43,936 bases of DNA from contig JAHEXZ010000031.1 in NCBI GenBank assembly GCA_023251835.1, positions 1 through 43,936 of the forward strand, given 5' to 3'. The first letter of the stretch is position 1. Every line of letters begins with the position of its first letter. The translations under genes and the position numbers were made by a program. Of the stretch, positions 33,423 to 41,477 are shown one piece after another. The stretch comes from Bacteroidota bacterium. Lineage in GTDB: Bacteria > Bacteroidota > Bacteroidia > 2-12-FULL-35-15. Under the pieces are notes generated by a model, which made no database searches, had not been told where the DNA came from, and saw only the letters and a list, made by a program, of their open reading frames with translations.

Positions 33423-36400
33423 TTATAAGTTATCACACGTTTTTTCGTACGGAATATCTTCTCCAACAATCAATTTCCAGTCGGACTCTGACACACTGGT
33501 TTTCAACAGTGCACATATTTTCTCTACCAGTTTTGAGCTGGAAGTTTCCCAAATTCTCACTGTTTTATCACCGCATCCGGCAATAATTTTATTATCATTA
33601 GTAAATATAATGCTTTTTATTTTGCTGTTATAATTTTTCAATTCTGTAGATCCACCGGTTGAACTATAATTATTGAAGAACGCATTATAGTTGTATAGTT
33701 TTATTGTTTTGTCTGAAGCAGTAGTTGCCACAAGAGAAAAATCTTTATTAAAAGTAACCTGTTCAATGGCTGTAGAATGTGCCTTAAATTCCGAATATTT
33801 AAACTGATTTGAATTGCTGTTTTTCATATCAAATAATCTTAATGTTCCATCTGAAAACCCAATGAGTAACGTGTTTTTTACTTTGTTAAAAGCCATACAC
33901 AATGGTTTAGAAGAGGGGTGGCTGAATATGAGTTTTTCTTCGCCTGTTTTACTATTCCAGAATGTTGTTTTTCCATTTTCCTGGGCTACAGCCAGTTCAT
34001 CCCCATTCAGATATACCATTGATTTAACTGCAGCAGCCACTTTAACTGCTTTTTCCTGTACAGGCTTTTGCTCTTGTATATTCCATTTAATTATTGTGCT
34101 GTCTTTTCCGGCAGTTATCAGGTAGTTTCCATCGTTACTAAATAAGGCAGTACGTATTAAACCTTTGTGACCTTTTAATTCTTTATAATCGGTTATTTTT
34201 ACATCTGCGCTATTCAGAATGTTTTTCAAATTCCAGACACAAACACTAAAATTATCATGGCCCGTAGCAAGGAAATCACCAGATGATGAAAAGAATACTG
34301 TATTTACGGGGGAGGTGGCCTTTATTTGTGCTAAAGAAGCAGGTACAGCCATTTCATAATTTTGTTTATATATTATACCATCTATACCCACTGAAATTAT
34401 TTGGCCTTGTATATTTGCCAGTGCACGTGTTTCTGTTTGTAGTCCGCTTATAATAGCATGTTTATTACTATCAAGAATAGCATAAGTATTTCTGAGTGCT
34501 TCATAAATAACGGGGTCTTCTTCTGTTCCGCCATTGTTTTTATGAAATAGATAAGCTTGTACAGCAAGTTGGCCTCCCAGTTCTTTATTTTTTTTATACA
34601 ATGTCGATTTTAATGCCAGGTTCTGTGCAACAGAAAGCATCTTTAATTTTCGTGATTTTAGTTCAGCCGTTTCAGCTTTGATCTTTTCCTGTTCGGCTTT
34701 AATTTTTTCCTGCTCTGCATTGGCTTTTTCTTTTTTTGCAACATCTCTTTGTTCCTGGACGTTTCTTTTTTCTGCTTCTGCTATTGATTTTGCTGACAGC
34801 GCTTCCTGTTTTGATAAATCTGCCTGCTGTTTGGCTGTTAATGCAATTTTTTCACTCTTCTCTGCTTTTTCTTTAAGAAGGAGTGCTGTATTTTTTGCTT
34901 TTATTGCCTCATGCTCTGAATTGAGCGCAAGTTGTTCTGATATTTTTGCTTCCTGGGTTTTCTGATTAGCTATTTCCTGCTGGAAAACAGCCTTGTTTCT
35001 TTCCTGGTATGCCAGGTAGGTAAAGCCCATCAGGACAAGTACAACAAAAGTTGTTATTGTTATTATTGTTCTGCGTTTGCGCTTTATTGTAGATTCGCTT
35101 ATGCGTATATAATCATTTGCAGAAGTAATAAAAAGCGTTGCCGCTTCTGTTTTTTGTTTAGAATCAGCATTGGTCGAATCATATTTTGCAATCAAATATG
35201 GGTTAGGATTTACTGCTTCATACCATGTTTTAAAATAACTTAAGGAGCCGGTAGTAAGTAAATAATCCTTTGATCGATTTTGTTCCTCCCACCTTTCCAA
35301 TTGTTTTTTAAAGTCATTAAATACCAGAGTATTTTCATAATCCTGTTTTGTCCAGTTAACCAGTTCAGTCCAGTTCCGAATCAATGATTCATGTGTAATA
35401 TCAAGAATATCACTATCCTTTAGCTGTATGGTTTCCGTATTAGCTGTAATAAAGGGTTTGAGTAGTGCATTTTCCGGCTCTCTATATACATTTACCAATC
35501 CTTCTATGAGGTGGGAATCTATTTTACCTCCGATTATTTGTTTGATTTCATATACAGAAGATCTATTTCTTACTGCCCTGCTATCGTTTATTTTGGTGAG
35601 ACAGGTAAAAATTTTCCGCAACATCTCATGCGCTTCCTGTTTAGAAATATCTTGTTCTATATGTTTCCGGCAATAATCAACGGAGATTTCAAAGAGTTCG
35701 CGTGCATGGGCATTCAATACATTGGACAAAGAAGCCCCTTCAAGTATTTTTTGTTTGAATAAAGGTAGCTGAATGTACCAGCGTATAAATATTTTTTTTT
35801 GATCTTCGGGAAGCAGGCTGCTTTCAATTCCACCCACTTTTGCATAATGAATAATGTCCATTTCTGCTGCTTCATCATCTATATGGGCTCTCCAGATACG
35901 GTTAAGTGCATGTTGCAGTATAGGAAGCTGATCCAGGCCATCGCCAAGTTCATTTATTAAGCGTTCAATAAGCCGGTTTGTTATTTTATTTCCTGAAAGC
36001 TTTGCCGGTTCAAGGATAGCGCGGTGTATTTCCTGCCGTTTAAGCCGGGGGACAAAAAACTGGCTATAAACAATAAGTTCGGGTAATCCTTTAAAAGCAG
36101 CACAATCACCAATATAATCGGAGCGCATGGTACAAACAATATATACCGGCAGGTTTTCTTTCTCTGAAATTTTTGTTGTTTCTATGATTAAATTAATAAG
36201 GGTAATTGCTTGTAAAGAGGGCTTTCCGTTATTAAAATTTTCTGCGTTTGTAAAGAGCTCTTCAAACTGGTCAACCAGAATCAACAGGTTTGCTCCCTTG
36301 TTTTTTAATTCCTTTTTGGTATCCTCATCAACCCTTATATAACTATTTGCTTTCGTGTCTATATAGTATTTCGACTCTTTGTATACTTTAACTAAAGAAG

Positions 36401-36749
36401 AGAATCCATAACTTAGCTCCTCCTCAAGATAGTTAATATCATTAAAGCCAAAGTAATTATTTAAAGTGTTTGTTAAGTTTGTTAATGGTGCCCTTTCCGG
36501 CCTAAAATCCACCACCATCCAGTTGTTAAAACGTGTTTTAAAAAAACCTGCTCTGGAACGAGGTATTAATCCTGCATAGATAATAGACGACTTTCCATCA
36601 CCGGATGCACCGGTTACCATTAAGAATTTTTTTTCCTGTAACTGGGAAATTATTTTGTCAATATGTTCCTCACGTCCTTTAAAAAAAATAGATTCTTCTT
36701 CATTAAAAGGACGTAAACCCGGATAGGGACATATTCTTTCTTTTTGCAT
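33423..36749 (-). CDS. Membrane-spanning nSTAND1 NTPase with coiled coil and seven-blade WD40 propeller
   Basis: The 1108-residue protein opens with CPYPGLRPFNEEESIFFKGR, the nSTAND1 signature. Walker A is GASGDGKSS (residues 47-55) and Walker B is LLILVDQFEEL (155-165). The NTPase and helical regions reach to about residue 540. A single hydrophobic helix (TIITITTFVVLVLMGFTYLA, about 558-578) preceded by KRKRR predicts an N-terminal cytoplasmic ATPase. A long coiled coil with QEKIKAEQEKIKAE repeats (about 580-700) follows, then seven WD40-type blades from about residue 773 to 1075. By the positive-inside rule the coil and propeller should be periplasmic. It is the first gene of the array and the likely sensor or hub. 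Specific ligand and output are unknown. Confidence 0.85.
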   Translation of the reverse strand: MQKERICPYPGLRPFNEEESIFFKGREEHIDKIISQLQEKKFLMVTGASGDGKSSIIYAGLIPRSRAGFFKTRFNNWMVVDFRPERAPLTNLTNTLNNYFGFNDINYLEEELSYGFSSLVKVYKESKYYIDTKANSYIRVDEDTKKELKNKGANLLILVDQFEELFTNAENFNNGKPSLQAITLINLIIETTKISEKENLPVYIVCTMRSDYIGDCAAFKGLPELIVYSQFFVPRLKRQEIHRAILEPAKLSGNKITNRLIERLINELGDGLDQLPILQHALNRIWRAHIDDEAAEMDIIHYAKVGGIESSLLPEDQKKIFIRWYIQLPLFKQKILEGASLSNVLNAHARELFEISVDYCRKHIEQDISKQEAHEMLRKIFTCLTKINDSRAVRNRSSVYEIKQIIGGKIDSHLIEGLVNVYREPENALLKPFITANTETIQLKDSDILDITHESLIRNWTELVNWTKQDYENTLVFNDFKKQLERWEEQNRSKDYLLTTGSLSYFKTWYEAVNPNPYLIAKYDSTNADSKQKTEAATLFITSANDYIRISESTIKRKRRTIITITTFVVLVLMGFTYLAYQERNKAVFQQEIANQKTQEAKISEQLALNSEHEAIKAKNTALLLKEKAEKSEKIALTAKQQADLSKQEALSAKSIAEAEKRNVQEQRDVAKKEKANAEQEKIKAEQEKIKAETAELKSRKLKMLSVAQNLALKSTLYKKNKELGGQLAVQAYLFHKNNGGTEEDPVIYEALRNTYAILDSNKHAIISGLQTETRALANIQGQIISVGIDGIIYKQNYEMAVPASLAQIKATSPVNTVFFSSSGDFLATGHDNFSVCVWNLKNILNSADVKITDYKELKGHKGLIRTALFSNDGNYLITAGKDSTIIKWNIQEQKPVQEKAVKVAAAVKSMVYLNGDELAVAQENGKTTFWNSKTGEEKLIFSHPSSKPLCMAFNKVKNTLLIGFSDGTLRLFDMKNSNSNQFKYSEFKAHSTAIEQVTFNKDFSLVATTASDKTIKLYNYNAFFNNYSSTGGSTELKNYNSKIKSIIFTNDNKIIAGCGDKTVRIWETSSSKLVEKICALLKTSVSESDWKLIVGEDIPYEKTCDNL

Positions 36750-36889
36750 TGCTTAAAATCAACAAACGGGACTAATTTTCCAAAGTACTTTTTACCTTGT
36801 ATTCTTCATACAATAATAACAAATTGAAAATTAATACACTACCGTTTTTTTATAAAAATTTGCAGGTTTTTTTCTTAAACCGAAATAGG

Positions 36890-36897
36890 TATATTTG
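36890..36897 (+). promoter_or_regulatory. Bacteroidota -7 element for the GldN-like lipoprotein gene
   Basis: TATATTTG matches TAnnTTTG exactly and lies 26 bases upstream of ATG 36924. No well-placed -33 TTG is seen, but a T-rich stretch occupies that position. Confidence 0.45.
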
Positions 36898-36923
36898 TTT
36901 GAATAATAATCCCAAAGGAAACC

Positions 36924-37469
36924 ATGAAAAAAAACATTTTAACAATCACCATTTCCGGACTTATTTGTTTTTTGATTTGTTGTAAACAAGAAAACAACAA
37001 AGAAAGTGAATCAACCGTTTCAATTGATACCACCAAAAAAGAGGTATGGGCAGAGTTGGTTGAAACCAATACTATGCTGGTAAAGCCGGAAGGTTGGGAT
37101 GATGAATATTGGAAATCCGTTCATAAAAATATGGATTGTCAACAATTGTTTAATACCATTTTAAAAGCAGTGCTTACGGGCAAGAAAAAAGCGTATGATA
37201 TATTTACAGATTCCGTATTAACAATTGATGAGGTAAAAGAAATGGTAAATACAGGTCAAACTGTTTCAGCAAATAAAGATACACAGGCTCCTACTATAAG
37301 TGCTGATGATTTATCGCTTATAAGGATGAGAGAGAAATGGATATTTGATAAAGAAAAGTTCAGCCTGGAAAAACAGGTTTCACGTATTGATCTTATCTAC
37401 AAAAAATTGGATGAGAATGGCGAATATATTGGCGACAAACCACTTTTTTATGTGCACCTGAATAATTAG
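36924..37469 (+). CDS. Small lipoprotein resembling GldN/PorN
   Basis: The 181-residue protein has a lipoprotein signal with lipobox LICC followed by KQEN. The C-terminal third (IRMREKWIFDKEKFSLEKQ, then DENGEYIGDKPLFYVHL) lines up with the end of GldN, a core component of the gliding/T9SS complex that has IRVKEDWFFDK and a similar closing tyrosine-rich strand. The middle also has a GldN-like AYDIFTDSVLTIDEVK segment. GldN itself is longer (about 300 residues) and is encoded next to gldKLM, none of which are here, so this is a divergent, stand-alone paralogue. The match is by eye from memory and needs a profile search. Confidence 0.5.
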   Translation: MKKNILTITISGLICFLICCKQENNKESESTVSIDTTKKEVWAELVETNTMLVKPEGWDDEYWKSVHKNMDCQQLFNTILKAVLTGKKKAYDIFTDSVLTIDEVKEMVNTGQTVSANKDTQAPTISADDLSLIRMREKWIFDKEKFSLEKQVSRIDLIYKKLDENGEYIGDKPLFYVHLNN

Positions 37470-37553
37470 GATGTACTCAGAGTTGGTATATAAAGCCTGT
37501 GAAATCGCTCTTTTTTCATACCTTCGCAGTGAAAATCATTAAAAATAAAGAAT

Positions 37554-38627
37554 GTGTTAGAAAAATTAGCCGCCATAAAAAGACGTTGGGAAGAAGTTGA
37601 GCAGAAGCTTTCGGACCCTAAAGTAATTGGCAATATGAGTGAATTTAAAAAATTTAATAAAGAATATAAGGATTTAACAGAGGTTGTAAATGCCTATCAT
37701 GAATACAAAAATGTGGTAGAGAATATTGATTTTAATAAAAATATTCTGGCTACCGAAAAAGATGAAGAGATGCGTGATCTGGCTAAAGTTGACATGGATG
37801 AGTTGGTTGTTAAGAAGGAGCAGATGGAAGACCAAATTCGCCAGATGCTCATCCCCAAAGACCCTGAAGATGCTAAGGATGTGGTGATGGAAATACGTGC
37901 CGGAACAGGTGGTGATGAAGCAAGTATTTTTGCGGGTGATTTATACCGCATGTATTCGCGTTATTGCGAGCGGAAAGGATTAAAGCTGGAAGTAGTTGAT
38001 TTTAATGAAGGAACTATGGGTGGCTATAAAGAAATAATTTTTAATGTAAGCGGTGAAAATGCGTACGGGATATTAAAGTTCGAAGGCGGTGTACATCGCG
38101 TTCAGCGTGTTCCTGAAACAGAAACACAGGGGCGCGTACATACATCGGCTGCTACGGTAATGGTGATGCCTGAAGCGGATGAAGTAGATGTAGTCATTAA
38201 TCCTGCCGATTTGGAAATACAGTTTGCACGTTCAGGAGGTGCTGGCGGACAAAATGTAAATAAAGTAGAGACAAAGGTAATGCTTACCCACAAGCCTACA
38301 GGTATTGTTGTTACCAGCCAGAAAGAACGTTCCCAGCTTGGTAACCGCGAAATAGCCATGAGGATGCTGAGAGCAAAGCTGTATGAAATTGAATTACAAA
38401 AACACCTGGAAAGCATTGCCAAAAAACGAAAAACAATGGTTGCCACCGGTGACCGCTCTGAAAAAGTACGTACTTACAACTATCCTCAAAACCGTATTAC
38501 CGACCATCGCATTAATTTAACACTGTATAACCTAACCCTTTTTATGGATGGTGACATACAGGAAATGTTGGATGCGCTTCAGTTGGCTGAAAATGCGGAA
38601 CGGTTGAAAGAAGGGGGTATGGTGTAA
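37554..38627 (+). CDS. prfA: Peptide chain release factor 1
   Basis: RF1 recognises UAA and UAG stops and releases the finished protein. The 357-residue protein has the codon-recognition PET (PxT class) at 187-189 and the catalytic GGQ at 231-233 in [14 protein letters not shown], both typical. The start is GTG at 37554. An ATG two bases earlier (37552) is in another frame and reaches a TAG stop after one codon (ATG TGT TAG), overlapping the GTG. The family normally starts MLEKL, as this frame does from GTG, so the GTG is the real start. It is preceded by an AT-rich leader. Confidence 0.95.
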   Translation: MLEKLAAIKRRWEEVEQKLSDPKVIGNMSEFKKFNKEYKDLTEVVNAYHEYKNVVENIDFNKNILATEKDEEMRDLAKVDMDELVVKKEQMEDQIRQMLIPKDPEDAKDVVMEIRAGTGGDEASIFAGDLYRMYSRYCERKGLKLEVVDFNEGTMGGYKEIIFNVSGENAYGILKFEGGVHRVQRVPETETQGRVHTSAATVMVMPEADEVDVVINPADLEIQFARSGGAGGQNVNKVETKVMLTHKPTGIVVTSQKERSQLGNREIAMRMLRAKLYEIELQKHLESIAKKRKTMVATGDRSEKVRTYNYPQNRITDHRINLTLYNLTLFMDGDIQEMLDALQLAENAERLKEGGMV

Positions 38628-38704
38628 AATCAAATAATGTTTTGTAAGTTTGAGTTACAAATTTCAATATTCTGAAATTAAATATAGTTGTTATGAAATA
38701 GCTA

Positions 38705-38769
38705 TCCCGAATTTAATTCGGGACTAACCCAAAATGCATATAGAACATTGTCTGTCTTCCGACAGGAAG
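38705..38769. repeat. Two small hairpins after prfA
   Basis: TCCCGAATTTAATTCGGGA (38705-38723) has 9-base arms. About 28 bases later CTGTCTTCCGACAGGAAG (38752-38769) can form either of two mutually exclusive stems: CTGTC with GACAG, or CTTCC with GGAAG. They lie in the 212-base gap between prfA and the T9SS propeller gene and resemble common intergenic repeats. The rest of the gap is AT-rich without visible genes. Confidence 0.5.
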
Positions 38770-38839
38770 GCCTCTGGCAATTAAAAAATAAATTAGATAC
38801 AGATAAAAAAATAATGTTTAACCTTTAAAATATGTTAAA

Positions 38840-41419
38840 GTGAAATTGATTTACAAAACATTAAAAAACGTATTGGCTATTGTAGTGGTTGTTTTTACAA
38901 TGGGTATAGCACAAGCACAATTTAGCTCAAAAGGTCCTTATGGTGGTTCTGTTACTTGTGCAACAACTGATACCTCTAATGCGGTTTACATAGGTACTGC
39001 AGAGGGTGGAGTATATGAGAGTACCAACAGTAATCTGGTAGCCTGGCGTGCACGGCCTGTAGGTTTAAAAAGTGGTAAAATTAAAGCTCTTGCTCATACA
39101 GGGAGTTATTTATTCACTGCCACAGCCGATAGTGGGGTGTTTATTTTCTCCGGTTATATGGGCAGTGACAGGTATTGGAAAAAAGCAAATAATGGTTTGA
39201 CGAACCTAAATACCACCTCTTTGGCAGCGTTAGATACAATTACAGTGCTGGTTGGTACTAATGGTGGCGGGATATTTAAAACCATTAATAAAGGTGTCAC
39301 ATGGACAAGCGTAAACAGTACACTTACAAATCTTATTATTACTGCTTTTGCAAAATCCGGAAATCGTATTATCCATACTTCTGCCGGTGGCGTATTTGCT
39401 TCTGACGATAATGGCGCTACCTGGTTTGATTTTAACGATATAAATACTAATAATATAAATACCGCAGCTATCTCTTACAATGCTGCAACAGATGAAATTT
39501 TAATAGCAAATAATACCGGTTTGTATATAGCTTCATTGGCCAGTTCCACGCTTAGTCCTGCATATACTACTGCTCAAACAGGTTTGCCGGTGAATACAAA
39601 TGTACGGGCTATCTCTAATGACGGAACCACCTGGTATATAGCTACAGATAATGGTGTGTTTACTTCGCCTGCGGGAGCAATTAGCTGGATAAGCAAGAAC
39701 AATGGTCTTACAACCCTTGATGTTACAGCTATCGTTCCTTTTATGGCAAATATTGTTGCAGGTACAAGTGGCGAAGGCGTTTTTCAAACTGCTGCCATTT
39801 CTCCTTTCTGGGTACAGAATAATAATGGTTTTAATAACATAGAAACATACGCTGTTGCAACAAGTGGTGCTACTATAGTGGCTGCTGCTACCGAAAAAGG
39901 TGTTTTTATAAGCACAGATACCGCTAACAGTTATACTCTTTCCAATGCTGGTTTGACAGATAGCCTGAATGTAACAGATATAACTTTTTTTGCTAACAAA
40001 CTGTATGCAGCTACGGCTAATGCCGGTGTGTTTGTCAGCACTGATACAGGAAATAGCTGGACAGTATTTAATACCGGGTTGAGCAGCAATTTACAGATGG
40101 AACAGATTGCGGCTTCGTCAACAAATATTTATACTTATAATTCAGCAGGGGAAGTATTTGTTTCTAATGGCTCATCAGCCTGGGCTGCAATTCAAACCGG
40201 TTTACCTGGCGGAGTACAACCTGCTTCATTTGCTTTTTATGGAACCACTGTTCTATTGGGAACATTAGGAAATGGGGCATATACTAAATCTGAATCAGGC
40301 GGTAGCTGGACAGCTTCTAATACAGGGCTTACAAATATGAATGTGACTTCCGTAACAGCATCAGAAGGCAAATTTTATGCAGGAACGGATGGTGCCGGTG
40401 TTTTTGTATCGGATGTTGCTGCAATTGGCTGGAGTGCTGCAACCGCGCTTTCTGTTCCTTTTACTGTTACTATAGGGCTTAATGGCAGCCGTATTCAGGC
40501 GATGGCAGCTTATGCCGGATATGTATTTGCCAGCTATAAAGGGGGGGTATTAGCTACTGCCGATAGTGGGGCAACATGGATAGAAGCGGGTAGTCAGTTT
40601 GATTTGCCAAGCTATAGTAATATTAATAAAATGTCATTTGTTACTACACATATCTTTGCTACTACAGAGCGTAATTCTTTGTATTCAAATGCATTGTCGG
40701 AATTACAGCTTAATAGTCACATAAGCGCTTCCACAAATACCTCCTGTTATGGAACGTGCAATGGAACTGCTACAATTCTTGCAATTGGTGGAACCCCTCC
40801 ATATACTTATATGTGGAGTAATGGCAGCACTACAAGTACCGTTTCCAACTTATGTGCACAAACATATACTGTAACGGTTACTGACGGAGTGTCGGCAACA
40901 AGCGCAAAAACAGTTACAATAGCTGAACCAACGGAGTTAATCCTGACTACTTCATCTACAACAAGCACTACGGGTTCAGATGGTACGGCAACAGCTACTG
41001 TATCAGGTAGTGTTGGGCCATATACTTATAGTTGGAATACCGGTGGAACTTCAGCTACTTTAACCGGCATAGGAGCCGGTAATTATATGATAACTGTTAC
41101 TGATGCCAATGGATGTATTGTTGCTGATACGGCCGTTGTTACAGGGGTGGTAGGCATTGATGAAACATTGAATAATATTGGCAGTTTTACTTTCTATCCA
41201 AATCCAACGGATGGTAATATAATGGTTAGTTTAAAAAATATTAAGGCAGATGTTAAAACTATTGCTATTTATGATTTAACAGGTAAATTGATGCGTTCTT
41301 TTGCTAATGCAGGCTGGCCGCAAACTGTTAAACTGTCAGTTAACTGTTCCGCAGGTATTTACCAGATCCGCGTAACTACAAATAAAGGAATCATTACACA
41401 AAAATTGATAATTCAATAA
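38840..41419 (+). CDS. T9SS-exported beta-propeller protein with SprB-type repeats
   Basis: The 859-residue protein starts at GTG 38840, since the nearest ATG (38832) is out of frame and stops after three codons. A signal peptide (KLIYKTLKNVLAIVVVVF ... AQAQ) is followed by about a dozen BNR/YCF48-like beta-propeller strands that repeat variants of VFVSTDTGNSWT and GTNGGGIFKTINKG. From about residue 625 two SprB-type repeats follow, e.g. CYGTCNGTATILAIGGTPPY and SWNTGGTSATLTGIGAGNY. The end is a type A T9SS domain (FYPNPTDGNIMVSL ... AGIYQIRVTT). It is probably a cell-surface adhesin or motility-related protein. Confidence 0.78.
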   Translation: MKLIYKTLKNVLAIVVVVFTMGIAQAQFSSKGPYGGSVTCATTDTSNAVYIGTAEGGVYESTNSNLVAWRARPVGLKSGKIKALAHTGSYLFTATADSGVFIFSGYMGSDRYWKKANNGLTNLNTTSLAALDTITVLVGTNGGGIFKTINKGVTWTSVNSTLTNLIITAFAKSGNRIIHTSAGGVFASDDNGATWFDFNDINTNNINTAAISYNAATDEILIANNTGLYIASLASSTLSPAYTTAQTGLPVNTNVRAISNDGTTWYIATDNGVFTSPAGAISWISKNNGLTTLDVTAIVPFMANIVAGTSGEGVFQTAAISPFWVQNNNGFNNIETYAVATSGATIVAAATEKGVFISTDTANSYTLSNAGLTDSLNVTDITFFANKLYAATANAGVFVSTDTGNSWTVFNTGLSSNLQMEQIAASSTNIYTYNSAGEVFVSNGSSAWAAIQTGLPGGVQPASFAFYGTTVLLGTLGNGAYTKSESGGSWTASNTGLTNMNVTSVTASEGKFYAGTDGAGVFVSDVAAIGWSAATALSVPFTVTIGLNGSRIQAMAAYAGYVFASYKGGVLATADSGATWIEAGSQFDLPSYSNINKMSFVTTHIFATTERNSLYSNALSELQLNSHISASTNTSCYGTCNGTATILAIGGTPPYTYMWSNGSTTSTVSNLCAQTYTVTVTDGVSATSAKTVTIAEPTELILTTSSTTSTTGSDGTATATVSGSVGPYTYSWNTGGTSATLTGIGAGNYMITVTDANGCIVADTAVVTGVVGIDETLNNIGSFTFYPNPTDGNIMVSLKNIKADVKTIAIYDLTGKLMRSFANAGWPQTVKLSVNCSAGIYQIRVTTNKGIITQKLIIQ

Positions 41420-41446
41420 TTTTTTCTGTTGTTCGCTCTGCTTCAA

Positions 41447-41466
41447 CTTAAAAATCCGGATTTAAG
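41447..41466. terminator. Possible bidirectional terminator hairpin
   Basis: CTTAAAAATCCGGATTTAAG has 6-base arms CTTAAA/TTTAAG around an 8-base loop and lies in the 58-base gap between two convergent T9SS genes. The stem is AT-rich, so it would be weak. Confidence 0.3.
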
Positions 41467-41477
41467 CTGTTGTCTGT

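Noticed and set aside
34678-34965. Plus-strand Ser/Ala/Cys-rich ORF opposite the nSTAND coiled coil
   Set aside because: It is a shadow of the repetitive Lys/Glu/Ala codons of the coiled coil on the other strand.
27040-36749. Calling the array a proven anti-phage defence island
   Set aside because: There are no integrase, phage or restriction genes nearby, the TIR catalytic residue is unconfirmed, and four of seven products are envelope or secreted proteins. It is kept as a hypothesis only.
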